DNA of 64,000 bases. It comes from Rickettsia typhi. GTDB taxonomy: Bacteria; Pseudomonadota; Alphaproteobacteria; Rickettsiales; Deianiraeaceae. The DNA is taken from NCBI GenBank assembly GCA_945881985.1, contig CAMCVL010000004.1, positions 1-64,000 on the forward strand, written 5' to 3'. Below are positions 8,232-15,888 of the stretch, piece after piece. The notes under the pieces were generated by a model. The model did no database searches and was not told where the DNA came from. It saw only the letters and a list, made by a program, of their open reading frames with translations. Within the stretch, counting starts at the first letter, position 1, and every line of letters starts with the position of its first letter. A program made the translations under genes and the position numbers.

Positions 8232-9062
8232 CTATACAATATCAACTCTTGCAAATGTCGCACATGTAATATACTTAGCTTTAAGCAATGGATGGCTAGC
8301 TATGGTAAAGCTTGCCTCGTTTAATGTTGCAAGAGTTGTTGCAACATCGTCTACAACTAAAATTGTTTTTCCCGCAAGGCTTGGATGTTTTTCCAACAAT
8401 GTCTTATTAACAGCAAAGCAATCTTTTAAATTAGCTATTCTTTGCTGTTTGTTTAATTTTGTTTGCGGCATTGTGTGCTTTACTTTTATCAAGAGGTTTG
8501 GCATGAAAAAAATTGTTTTTGCGGATTGCTTTGCAAGAGTCTTATGAATATATTTTGCAATCAATGCTGCCTGATTGTACCTACGCATTAGCAAGCCTTT
8601 TTTGGATAAGGGCACACAAGTTATTATATCAAAGCTAAAAAGCTCCTGTGCCTGAAGCCTTTGCAATATCTGCTTGGCAAAAAATTCTGCGTTTTCAACA
8701 CGCCCTCCAAATTTAAGCCCAGATGCAAGTATGGATGTTGTTTTACTATACAGACAGGATGAAAATAGAGCATCAAAGCTATTTTGATTTGCATGGCACA
8801 TATCGCATTTTAATATATTCCGTCCAAGTTTTTTGTCAAAAAAAAGATTTTCACTCACTAGCCCCACTATTGGCAAGCTACATTTTGTGCACGATAGCTC
8901 GTCGCATCTTGGTATCTCGTTCCAACAATCTGTGCAAAGCGTAAGGGGGTTGCTTGTAATAAGTCCACAAGCAAGGCACCTGTTTGGCAGGGCAAAATTG
9001 GCAATTAGCAGCAATAAAGGTTTTAGTTTTTTTATTGCAAGCCGCAAGAAAAATTTTAACAC
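8232..9062 (-). CDS. comF: ComF-family phosphoribosyltransferase-like protein
   Basis: A 276-residue protein starting at GTG. The N-terminal part has paired cysteines (C29xxC32, C43xxC46, C58xxC61) like the zinc-binding region of ComF, the DNA-uptake helper of naturally competent bacteria. The C-terminal part has a phosphoribosyltransferase PRPP-binding loop ILVVDDVATT at 234-243, preceded by the ComF-like RRYNQAALIAKYI and KQQRIANLKDCF. In alphaproteobacteria such genes are common outside known competence systems, and their biochemical role is not settled. It lies 3 bp downstream of the mnhG-like gene and converges on murE. Confidence 0.87.
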   Translation of the reverse strand: MLKFFLRLAIKKLKPLLLLIANFALPNRCLACGLITSNPLTLCTDCWNEIPRCDELSCTKCSLPIVGLVSENLFFDKKLGRNILKCDMCHANQNSFDALFSSCLYSKTTSILASGLKFGGRVENAEFFAKQILQRLQAQELFSFDIITCVPLSKKGLLMRRYNQAALIAKYIHKTLAKQSAKTIFFMPNLLIKVKHTMPQTKLNKQQRIANLKDCFAVNKTLLEKHPSLAGKTILVVDDVATTLATLNEASFTIASHPLLKAKYITCATFARVDIV

Positions 9063-9065
9063 AAT

Positions 9066-9383
9066 TTAATCATTACAATCATTTTTGTTTAAGGTTTGAG
9101 CCGATCCGGAGCGATTTTTAGACGCAATAATTGCCATTGCTTGGCTTGCAACTGGCATTGTTAAAAACACTAAAAACAATATTGCCAATATTTTAATTGC
9201 CACAAATACAGATGCAAACATTAAACAAGCACCGATTGCAACAAAACCAAATCCAAAAAACTCAGGCAATATGCTAAAATGCAACATAACAAGTGATTGC
9301 TTAATTATACAAAACTTTAAAAGCCCTAAAATAAAGAAGGCTAAACCAAGCAAAATAAAGCCAATCGCCAAGATGCTAAGCAT
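9066..9383 (-). CDS. MnhG/PhaG-like antiporter subunit
   Basis: Small membrane protein of about 105 residues with three hydrophobic segments. The first carries GFILLGLAFFILGLLKF, the second EFFGFGFVAIGACLMFASVF, and the third LAILFLVFLTMPVASQAMA. The last motif, with Pro followed by ASxAxA, is characteristic of the MnhG/MrpG subunit of multisubunit cation/proton antiporters. No other mnh or mrp subunit is adjacent. A GTG at 9428 would give a longer form; I chose ATG 9383, which follows a T-rich tract. It probably shares a transcript with comF. Confidence 0.6.
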   Translation of the reverse strand: MLSILAIGFILLGLAFFILGLLKFCIIKQSLVMLHFSILPEFFGFGFVAIGACLMFASVFVAIKILAILFLVFLTMPVASQAMAIIASKNRSGSAQTLNKNDCND

Positions 9384-9821
9384 AAAGTAAATAGTAAAAA
9401 CTTGCAAATTAAATATACAATTAACCACATTTTATAATGATACCTTTAAAAATTTTACTTTATGTATTTACAATTGCAAGAAGTTATGCTTAAATTCATT
9501 TGTAACATTAAGATTGAAATCCTTTCATTTTTTTAATTTATAACAAAATCCCGTTAGCGGCCAAGCTTTAGCAGCAAACGCATTGCCAATGCAGACTAAC
9601 TTAAATTTATTACACAGAGAGCAGGGCTGAAAGCTAGATAGCTTTAAGACTTGTCTTTGGTTATCTGTTTTGGCAATCTTGAATTAGTATTTGATATTAT
9701 TTTACATGGCTTTTAAGATAGGTATTGAATTACAAAAAGCAAAAACTAAATAGATGTTATATAGGCTTTTGCCTTTATAAAAAATTGTTATTCTGTATTT
9801 TTTATTTTTGCTTAATTATAT
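9384..9821. other. Long spacer upstream of dnaK
   Basis: About 440 bp between two divergently transcribed genes, with no plausible frame. It contains two small stem-loops in succession, AAAGCT/AGCTTT (9630-9645) and AAGAC/GTCTT (9646-9657). I see no inverted repeat of the CIRCE type. A CTTGAA hexamer at 9678 has no well-spaced heat-shock -10 element. The region could hold the dnaK promoter and a small RNA, but nothing is strong enough to call. Confidence 0.4.
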
Positions 9822-11786
9822 ATGGCGGACTATGTTATAGGTATTGACCTTGGTACAACAAACTCCTGTGTTTCAATTTACGAAAATGGCAAGCAAACTG
9901 TCATTCCAAACTCTGAGGGCGGGCGTACAACCCCATCAATTGTTGCCTTTACTCAGGATGGGCAAACTTTAATTGGTGGATCTGCTAAACGCCAAGCGGT
10001 AACAAATCCGGCTAATACTTTTTTTGAGGTTAAAAGACTTATAGGCCGTAGATTTGAGGATGCAGAGGTGCAAAAGGACATTTCTCATGTATCTTACAAA
10101 ATAGTTAAGGCAAGCTCTGGCGATGCTTGGGTGGCAGACAAAGATGGTAAGCAATACGCGCCGGCACAAATTTCGGCTGAGGTTTTAAGGTATCTTAAAA
10201 AAACCGCTGAGGACTTTTTGGGTCAAACCGTTACAAAGGCTGTGATAACCGTGCCTGCATATTTTAACGACTCGCAAAGACAGGCAACAAAAGATGCAGG
10301 TAAAATTGCAGGGCTTGATGTGCTGCGTATAGTCAACGAGCCTACCGCAGCGGCTCTTGCTTACGGGCTTGACAAAAAAGGAGATAAAAAAATTGCCGTC
10401 TACGACCTAGGGGGTGGTACATTTGATGTATCAGTGCTTGAAATTGGCGATGGTGTTTTTGAAGTAAAAGCCACAAATGGCGACACATTCCTTGGCGGTG
10501 CGGACTTTGACATGAAGGTGCAAAACTACATAGTGGACGAGTTTAAAAAGCAAAACCCTAGCATGGATATTTCAAAAGACCAGCTTGCGGTGCAGCGTAT
10601 TAAGGAGGCTGCAGAAAAGGCAAAAATTGAACTATCATCCGCTGCCGAGACAGACATTAACCTGCCTTACATAACCGCAGATGCAACAGGACCAAAACAC
10701 TTGCAGGTAAAACTTACTAGGTCCAAACTAGAACAACTTGTTGACGACCTTATTACAAAAACAATTGAGCCATGCAAAAAAGCTCTTGCTGATGCAGGCA
10801 TTGACAAAAAAGATATTGACGAAGTTGTGTTAGTAGGGGGCATGACCCGTATGCCAAAGGTGCAGCAAATTGTTAAGGACTTTTTTGGTAAAGAGCCTCA
10901 CAAAGGCGTTAACCCGGACGAGGTTGTTGCAATAGGGGCGGCTGTGCAAGGTGGTATCATCACCGGCGATGTTAAAGATGTATTGCTGCTTGATGTTACC
11001 CCCCTTACCCTTGGTATTGAAACCGCAGGTGGCGTAATGACTCCGCTGATTGAAAGAAACACAACAATACCCACAAAAAAATCTCAAGTGTTTTCAACCG
11101 CTAGCGACAACCAGTCAGCAGTAACCATTAGAGTTTGCCAAGGGGAGAGAAAAATGGCATCCGACAACAAGCTTTTAGGGGAGTTTAACCTAGACGGCAT
11201 ACCGCCAGCACCAAGAGGCATGCCACAAATTGAGGTAATTTTTGACATTGACGCAAACGGCATAGTTAAGGTCACCGCTAAGGACAAAGCTACAAACAAG
11301 GAACAGCACATCCAAATTAAATCCTCTGGCGGTTTAAGTGATGCTGACATTGAAAAAATGGTTAAAGAGGCAGAGGCAAATGCCGAAAAGGACGCAGAAA
11401 GAGCCGAAAAAGCAAAGGTTAAAAACGATGCTGACAATGCTGTTTATGCAACCGAGAAGGCTCTTAAAGAGCACGGCGACAAGATACCGGCTGAGGATAA
11501 AACCGCTATTGAGGCAAAACTTACTGAAGTAAGAGAGGCTCTTGCAAAGGATGAAACCTCCGCTGAAGATCTTAAAAAGCTTGTAGACGAGCTGCAAACC
11601 GCTTCAATGAAGCTAGGCGAGGCTATGTACAAGTCTCAGGCAGAACAAGGCGGCTCTGCTGCTGATGCATCCGCAAACACAGCCGCAGATGGTAGTGCAA
11701 ATGCAGGCTCTGGCTCCACCTCTGGCTCCGGCTCCTCAAACGGCTCCGATGATGTAAAAGACGCCGACTTTAAGGAGGTGAAGTAG
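9822..11786 (+). CDS. dnaK: Chaperone DnaK (Hsp70)
   Basis: ATP-driven chaperone that binds unfolded peptides, working with DnaJ and GrpE. The 654 residues begin with [13 protein letters not shown] and contain [44 protein letters not shown] and [12 protein letters not shown], all Hsp70 signatures. The substrate-binding domain has [17 protein letters not shown]. The C-terminus is a Ser/Gly/Ala/Asp-rich tail ending DADFKEVK, a variant of the usual acidic end. dnaJ does not follow; cassette A does. A GC-rich hairpin just downstream (11801-11827) probably ends the transcript. Confidence 0.99.
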   Translation: MADYVIGIDLGTTNSCVSIYENGKQTVIPNSEGGRTTPSIVAFTQDGQTLIGGSAKRQAVTNPANTFFEVKRLIGRRFEDAEVQKDISHVSYKIVKASSGDAWVADKDGKQYAPAQISAEVLRYLKKTAEDFLGQTVTKAVITVPAYFNDSQRQATKDAGKIAGLDVLRIVNEPTAAALAYGLDKKGDKKIAVYDLGGGTFDVSVLEIGDGVFEVKATNGDTFLGGADFDMKVQNYIVDEFKKQNPSMDISKDQLAVQRIKEAAEKAKIELSSAAETDINLPYITADATGPKHLQVKLTRSKLEQLVDDLITKTIEPCKKALADAGIDKKDIDEVVLVGGMTRMPKVQQIVKDFFGKEPHKGVNPDEVVAIGAAVQGGIITGDVKDVLLLDVTPLTLGIETAGGVMTPLIERNTTIPTKKSQVFSTASDNQSAVTIRVCQGERKMASDNKLLGEFNLDGIPPAPRGMPQIEVIFDIDANGIVKVTAKDKATNKEQHIQIKSSGGLSDADIEKMVKEAEANAEKDAERAEKAKVKNDADNAVYATEKALKEHGDKIPAEDKTAIEAKLTEVREALAKDETSAEDLKKLVDELQTASMKLGEAMYKSQAEQGGSAADASANTAADGSANAGSGSTSGSGSSNGSDDVKDADFKEVK

Positions 11787-11800
11787 TTTTTACCAACAAT

Positions 11801-11827
11801 TCCACCAGCCTTAACCGGCATGGTGGA
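11801..11827 (+). terminator. Hairpin terminator after dnaK
   Basis: TCCACCA plus GCC pairs with GGC plus TGGTGGA around a short loop, giving about ten GC-rich pairs directly after the dnaK stop. The sequence that follows is T-rich (TTGTTAGTTTTTG) but not a clean T run, so intrinsic termination may be partial. It covers the ATG at 11820, which argues against that codon as the start of the next gene. Confidence 0.6.
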
Positions 11828-11864
11828 TCTTGTTAGTTTTTGTTTTATAGCAGTGTTTTACCTT

Positions 11865-12068
11865 ATGAATAAGCAAAATAATACAGCAATACCCAATGTA
11901 AAAAGAAATAGCGATGGATTAACTGACTATAGAATAAAAGAATCTATCAATCCAAATATATTAGAGGCCGTGAAAGCGATACAAGCCACAAACAATACTT
12001 CATTGGCAAGGGGTCAAGACAAAATGCTTGACAATACTGTAAAAATAGATAAAATTGAAACAGATTAG
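11865..12068 (+). CDS. Cassette A gene 1, small polar protein
   Basis: A 67-residue hydrophilic protein starting MNKQNNTAIPN, with no signal peptide or membrane helix. I do not recognise a family. Residues 12-20 (around VKRNSDGLTDYR) resemble the N-terminal part of the first small protein of cassette B at 55574-55765 (SKSDGVYRQK). The C-terminal half has short Asn/Asp/Lys-rich sequence (DNTVKIDKIE). An upstream ATG at 11820 lies inside the dnaK terminator hairpin and is unlikely. It is the first of three co-directional unknown genes. A coding role is inferred from order and conservation of layout. Confidence 0.45.
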   Translation: MNKQNNTAIPNVKRNSDGLTDYRIKESINPNILEAVKAIQATNNTSLARGQDKMLDNTVKIDKIETD

Positions 12069-12095
12069 AATTGTAAAATTGTTATTGCTCACAAG

Positions 12096-12314
12096 ATGCA
12101 AAAAATGGATGATTTACTTAAGAAGTATCCCTTGCCAGAAAGAATGAACGAGCCTTTGTCAGCTGATGGATATGGATTAAGTAGGGCCTTTAATAGTCTT
12201 GAAAAAACACTTTACTTGGCAATGATGGTGGTGCAAGACCAGCAAAAAAAGGAACAGGAGGAGCAAAAGCATTCAAATCTCAGTAACGACAGCTCTAAAG
12301 ACAAGCTTGTTTAG
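12096..12314 (+). CDS. Cassette A gene 2, charged small protein
   Basis: A 72-residue cytoplasmic-looking protein. After an N-terminal DDLLKKYPLPERMNEP it has a probable helix (LSRAFNSLEKTLYLAMMVV) and then a Gln/Lys/Glu-rich stretch (QDQQKKEQEEQK) that could form a coiled coil. The second gene of cassette B (55362-55544) has the same layout: KKFP near the start, a helix, and a charged EEERKKQGKDS tail. No known family. Nine bp separate it from gene 3, consistent with co-transcription. Confidence 0.45.
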   Translation: MQKMDDLLKKYPLPERMNEPLSADGYGLSRAFNSLEKTLYLAMMVVQDQQKKEQEEQKHSNLSNDSSKDKLV

Positions 12315-12322
12315 TTTGTAAA

Positions 12323-13150
12323 ATGGAGTATAAAAATTTTGCACAATACCTAGGTTTGATAACATCTTGTTTGTCATTTTTTGGCTTTGGGTTTTTAAAT
12401 CTTGCCGACAGACTAAAGATAAAACACGAAGCTATAAGTAGAACTTTACAAATAAGAGATGATATAAATCTTGCTGACTTTAAAATTCAAAAATTACTCT
12501 TGACGCAAGAACTTAACGATATAAATCTTTTTGACATTGCAACCAAAGAGCTAAGCCCGTCTCTTGATAAGTTTGCAACTCTTTATCAACAAGGAATGTT
12601 AAATAAGTTTTTAGCTTCAAAAATGGTAAGGCTTTACTACAACTCTTTACTGATAGAAATATCGCATTTTGCAATTTACAAAAAGTTTCATTGGTATAGT
12701 ATGCAAGAATGGAGCGATATAAAACAAAAAACTAAAAAAGAGCAAAAAGTTTTACGAAAGAAAAAAGATGATTTTTTAAAAACAACCTTCCCAGACTTTT
12801 ACGATATTCATTTTTCCTTACGCCACAATATAAGGAGCTATATTGTGAAGTGCGTTGTTTTTGTTTTTAATAAAATTCCTAGCAAAGCCAAGCAATCTTT
12901 GCAAACTGCTACAAAGTGGCTTAAAAGCATACTGCATATAAAGAAACTTGCAGATTTTTATGCAACATTTATATCTCCTTTAATTGCACCATGTATTGTC
13001 TCTGTTGGTATTTATTTTGTTATTTATCTTGCCCCTTCTCTTCCAAGATATTTCAAAACTAAGAAAGATTCACCCCATTTGTCAAATGCAACATCCACGA
13101 CTAAGCCCCTTGACAATCCTGTAAAAATGGATAAAACTAAAGCAAAGTAA
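12323..13150 (+). CDS. Cassette A gene 3, two-helix membrane protein
   Basis: A 275-residue protein of unknown function. A hydrophobic segment at about residues 8-26 and another at about 215-238 (ISPLIAPCIVSVGIYFVIYL) flank a mostly helical, Lys-rich, soluble-looking core that includes KKEQKVLRKKKDDFLK. The end is a polar tail. The third gene of cassette B (54512-55345) has the same length and the same helix-core-helix plan, with LSF near residue 17 in both and a matching I-x-PL motif entering the second helix. The gene is intact. It may anchor a complex to the inner membrane, but that is speculation. Confidence 0.6.
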   Translation: MEYKNFAQYLGLITSCLSFFGFGFLNLADRLKIKHEAISRTLQIRDDINLADFKIQKLLLTQELNDINLFDIATKELSPSLDKFATLYQQGMLNKFLASKMVRLYYNSLLIEISHFAIYKKFHWYSMQEWSDIKQKTKKEQKVLRKKKDDFLKTTFPDFYDIHFSLRHNIRSYIVKCVVFVFNKIPSKAKQSLQTATKWLKSILHIKKLADFYATFISPLIAPCIVSVGIYFVIYLAPSLPRYFKTKKDSPHLSNATSTTKPLDNPVKMDKTKAK

Positions 13151-13539
13151 GGCATTTAAATCTAGTAAAATTTAAAATAGATTAGGCACTAAGGGCATAA
13201 TAGCTTTGTATCTAATGTTATAAAGTTGTTATAACTCATTTTTGCAAATAAAGATCAATTCCACTGCAATTTTTTGCCCCAGCCCCAAATCCCTAGCGGC
13301 TTTGCAGCTTAGGGTTTGGGCAATATTTTTTGCCTTGCAAAACATTAAGTCCAATTAAGAGTATTGATTTATTGTCATATATTTTTGCAAAAAATATATT
13401 CTACAATTTCGCATTATAAAATCTTCATCTAAAAACAGAGGTTAAATTTTAGCCGCCTAATCTTCATCAAGCAATTACTCTCTGCTGCATTTGCCTATAG
13501 GTGTAGACTGGGTTAGTGTAGCAAAATATTTGGCACGCC
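13151..13539. other. Spacer with GC-rich hairpin
   Basis: Between cassette A and convergent purN. No frame is supported. A strong stem-loop at 13284-13320 pairs CCCAAA and CCCTA with TAGGG and TTTGGG around a loop, with a single bulged T. It could terminate either transcript or belong to the GC-rich palindrome family of 3.9 kb and 54.3 kb. The rest is AT-rich and shows nothing I can name. Confidence 0.5.
13284..13320. repeat. GC-rich stem-loop between cassette A and purN
   Basis: CCCAAA-T-CCCTA pairs with TAGGG-TTTGGG, leaving a 14-base loop. It could terminate cassette A or the convergent purN transcript. Its composition resembles the palindromes at 3.9 kb and 54.3 kb. Confidence 0.5.
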
Positions 13540-14106
13540 TTACCCTAAAAGCAAGGATTGTAAAACTTTTGGATAAAGAATTTGCTCCTTTTGTTTAATT
13601 TTTTCATGAAGGCTATGCTCGGTGTCGTCACTATCAATCACAACAAAATCTTGAGCTATAATCTTACCCCCGTCCACATCGGGCGATACCCAGTGCACCG
13701 TTGTGCCAGTGATTTTAACCCCGTATTCTAGAGCGTCCCTTACGGCATGTGCACCCTTAAAAGCTGGGAGTAATGATGGATGAGTATTGACCATCTTGCC
13801 ACTCCAGCAAGATACAAACTGAGGCGTTAAAATACGCATAAAGCCAGCTAAAACAACAAAATCAATATTTAAGTCCTGTAGTTTTGCATTTAGAGTATTA
13901 TCAAAATCAAGTCTTGTTTTGTAGTCCTTGTGATTAAGAACTATGGTTTTTGCATTAAGATGCAAAGCCTTACCAATGCCAAGAGCATCTGGGTTGTTAC
14001 TTATTACAAAAAATGTAATTTTTTTTGATTTGTCGCAAACTGCAAAATGTTGCAAAATTGACTGCATAACTGAGCCAGTACCCGATATGAGTATTGCAAC
14101 ATTCAT
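13540..14106 (-). CDS. purN: Phosphoribosylglycinamide formyltransferase PurN
   Basis: Third step of de novo purine synthesis: transfers the formyl group of 10-formyl-THF to GAR, in the cytoplasm. The 188-residue length is normal. The N-terminal VAILISGTGSVMQSIL glycine-containing loop binds phosphate, and the catalytic triad is present as Asn107 and His109 (in NTHPSLLPAFKGAH) and Asp144 (in VSPDVDGGKII). LAGFMRILTP is also typical. With purQ 1.1 kb away it shows purine biosynthesis is retained. It lies 13 bp downstream of rpsU on the same strand, so it may share the rpsU-rpmG transcript. Confidence 0.97.
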   Translation of the reverse strand: MNVAILISGTGSVMQSILQHFAVCDKSKKITFFVISNNPDALGIGKALHLNAKTIVLNHKDYKTRLDFDNTLNAKLQDLNIDFVVLAGFMRILTPQFVSCWSGKMVNTHPSLLPAFKGAHAVRDALEYGVKITGTTVHWVSPDVDGGKIIAQDFVVIDSDDTEHSLHEKIKQKEQILYPKVLQSLLLG

Positions 14107-14119
14107 GTTTAGGGTTTAA

Positions 14120-14326
14120 TTATCCGTGTGTCAACTCTCTTTTTTTGTAGAAGTCCATGTATTTTTGTCTTCTTTTTTTAGCCTCTTTTCTTCTTGCCTC
14201 TGGGTTTGGAGTAAAAGATTCCTTTGACTTTAACTTAGCAAATTTGGAAGCTTTTTGAATATATTTTTTAAGCTGTAATGCAGCAAATTGAAAATTGTTG
14301 TTTTGAACGAACTGAATTTCCTTCAT
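14120..14326 (-). CDS. rpsU: 30S ribosomal protein S21
   Basis: Small basic protein of the 30S platform, 68 residues. The central KSFTPNPEARRKEAKKRRQ plus the Tyr/Phe/Lys-rich end (YMDFYKKREL) matches S21. Upstream of the ATG there is only A/T sequence (a TTTAAAAA tract), with no Shine-Dalgarno. It sits 28 bp after rpmG and is probably in an operon with it. Confidence 0.9.
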   Translation of the reverse strand: MKEIQFVQNNNFQFAALQLKKYIQKASKFAKLKSKESFTPNPEARRKEAKKRRQKYMDFYKKRELTHG

Positions 14327-14354
14327 TTTTTAAACAATAAAAAATAATAATAAA

Positions 14355-14567
14355 TTAAGATTGATGTCTTTCCTTTTCTTCAACAAAGCTAACATGCTGT
14401 CTAACAATTGGGTCGTAGAGCCTAAACTGTAGCTTATTTGTAAGTTTTTTAGGATTGCGTGTTCTAATGTAAAAGTATCCAGTAGCAGAACCATCTGCTT
14501 TTTTAGCTGTGCTTACAAGACGAACATTTATAACATCTTTCTTTTTTTTAACCTTAGCTCCTGCCAT
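14355..14567 (-). CDS. rpmG: 50S ribosomal protein L33
   Basis: Large-subunit protein L33, 70 residues. Starts [19 protein letters not shown] and contains the L33 core [23 protein letters not shown] and [10 protein letters not shown]. It lacks the paired cysteines of zinc-binding L33 paralogues, as in many Proteobacteria. The start follows a TTCTTTTTT tract rather than a Shine-Dalgarno. It lies just downstream of tRNA-Val on the same strand. Confidence 0.95.
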   Translation of the reverse strand: MAGAKVKKKKDVINVRLVSTAKKADGSATGYFYIRTRNPKKLTNKLQFRLYDPIVRQHVSFVEEKERHQS

Positions 14568-14609
14568 AAAAAAGAATAATTAAAATAAAAAACAAAAAAT
14601 CTTAAAATT

Positions 14610-14686
14610 TGGTGGGTGACAAGGGACTCGAACCCCTGACCTACTGCTTGTAAGGCAGTTGCTCTAACCAACTGAGCTAGTCACCC
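14610..14686 (-). tRNA. tRNA-Val (anticodon UAC)
   Basis: The reverse strand reads GGGTGAC (acceptor), a D arm with TAGCTCAGTTGGTTAGAGC, an anticodon stem ACTGC/GCAGT with a CTTACAA loop, then a T arm with GGTTCGAGTCCC, closing GTCACCC and A. CCA is encoded at 14612-14610. The anticodon is UAC (valine). It sits between rpsO and rpmG on their strand, so it may be processed from an rpsO-tRNA-rpmG transcript. Confidence 0.96.
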
Positions 14687-14702
14687 TTTTATAAAACTTA
14701 AA

Positions 14703-15008
14703 CTAGGATAAAGCTGTATTACGAATATCAAGCTTTATCAATATTTTTGAAAGTAATGAAGGATTGTTTTTTTGCAAGTAAGCAACAAGTGCTTTTCTTT
14801 TACTAACCGCTTGAAGCAAACCTCTTTTTGTGGAATGATCCTTAGCATGTTTTTTGCAGTGAGCCGAAAGATAGCTTATTTTAAATGTAAGTAATACAAT
14901 TTGAAGTGCAGGATTACCAGTGTCCTTAACGCTAACACCAAGGCTTGTTATTATGTCGCTGTTTTTGGACATAATGCTTACATTTGTACTTTTTAAAACG
15001 CTGTTCAT
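14703..15008 (-). CDS. rpsO: 30S ribosomal protein S15
   Basis: 30S protein that binds 16S rRNA early in assembly. The core VKDTGNPALQIVLLTFKISYL, HCKKHAKDHSTKRGLLQAVSKRK and C-terminal NPSLLSKILIKLDIR follow the S15 consensus. Several starts are possible: 15056 (117 aa), 15008 (101 aa) and 14972 (89 aa, the usual S15 length). I chose 15008 because a T-rich tract lies just ahead of it. pnp, the usual neighbour, is absent. Confidence 0.92.
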   Translation of the reverse strand: MNSVLKSTNVSIMSKNSDIITSLGVSVKDTGNPALQIVLLTFKISYLSAHCKKHAKDHSTKRGLLQAVSKRKALVAYLQKNNPSLLSKILIKLDIRNTALS

Positions 15009-15194
15009 TGCAAAACTAAATACTAAATGGCTAATACTAAATACAATTTTTAACACTTAACTAAAAACTTAAGAACTACATTTAAAAACACTTTTACTTA
15101 TTTGTCAACAAATTTATCAACAAAAATATTGCAAGACTAATCATATGCCTATAAACTATATTTGTAAATCATAAATATTTTTTAGTTTGTTAAA

Positions 15195-15857
15195 ATGAAA
15201 AAAGCTGCAGTGATACAATTTTTAGGCTCCAATTGCGACGAGGAGGCTATTGTCGCTTTGCAAAAAGCTGGGTTTAATACAAAAAAGGTTTTTTACAAGG
15301 ATGGGCTTGAAGATAACTACGACTTGGTGCTTGTACCGGGGGGGTTTTCCTACGGCGATTATTTAAGATCTGGTGCCGTGGCAGCAAAAATGCCAATAAT
15401 GCAGGATGTTGCAAGCCATGCAAAAAGAGGGGCTTGGGTTTTGGGTATTTGCAATGGGTTTCAGGTTCTTACCGAGAGTAAAATTTTACCCGGTGCCTTG
15501 CTTAGGGCAAATAGCGGCAAATTTGTTTGCAAGGATGTTTATCTAAAAACTGAAGATAAATCTTGCCCAGCATTTAATGGATTTGACCCAGTTTTTAAAG
15601 TTCAAATTGCCCATGCCGATGGCAGGTATTTTGACGAAGAATCAAACATTAAGGCACTTGAGGACGCTGGCGGAGTGTTATTTAGATATTCGTCAAAAGA
15701 TGGCTTGGCTAACGAACAAAGCAACCCCAATGGCTCTTTAAACAACATAGCCGGTATTGTAGGCGGTGAGTTTAAAAATGTTATAGGTCTTATGCCTCAC
15801 CCCGAAAGGATGACAGAAAGCGGTCTAAGTGCAAAATTTTTTGCAAGATTTGCATAG
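15195..15857 (+). CDS. purQ: FGAM synthase glutaminase subunit PurQ
   Basis: Glutamine amidotransferase subunit of phosphoribosylformylglycinamidine synthase, which supplies ammonia to PurL. The 220 residues contain the nucleophile Cys86 in GICNGFQVL, and His202/Glu204 in MPHPER completing the triad. It opens KAAVIQFLGSNCDEEA. The small PurQ form needs PurS and small PurL partners; no purS-like gene is adjacent, although it normally precedes purQ. It is 31 bp ahead of lptD on the same strand. Confidence 0.97.
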   Translation: MKKAAVIQFLGSNCDEEAIVALQKAGFNTKKVFYKDGLEDNYDLVLVPGGFSYGDYLRSGAVAAKMPIMQDVASHAKRGAWVLGICNGFQVLTESKILPGALLRANSGKFVCKDVYLKTEDKSCPAFNGFDPVFKVQIAHADGRYFDEESNIKALEDAGGVLFRYSSKDGLANEQSNPNGSLNNIAGIVGGEFKNVIGLMPHPERMTESGLSAKFFARFA

Positions 15858-15888
15858 AACTTAATATTGCAATCTTGTTTTTTGAAAC

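Noticed and set aside
8224-8547. 107-codon plus-strand frame in comF
   Set aside because: Antisense shadow of the conserved comF gene.
9384-9821. CIRCE element or RpoH promoter for dnaK
   Set aside because: No 9-bp inverted repeat of the CIRCE kind and no properly spaced heat-shock -35/-10 pair could be found.
15114-15122. TTATCAACA resembling a DnaA box
   Set aside because: Single, one mismatch from consensus in very AT-rich sequence; no cluster and no usual origin neighbours.
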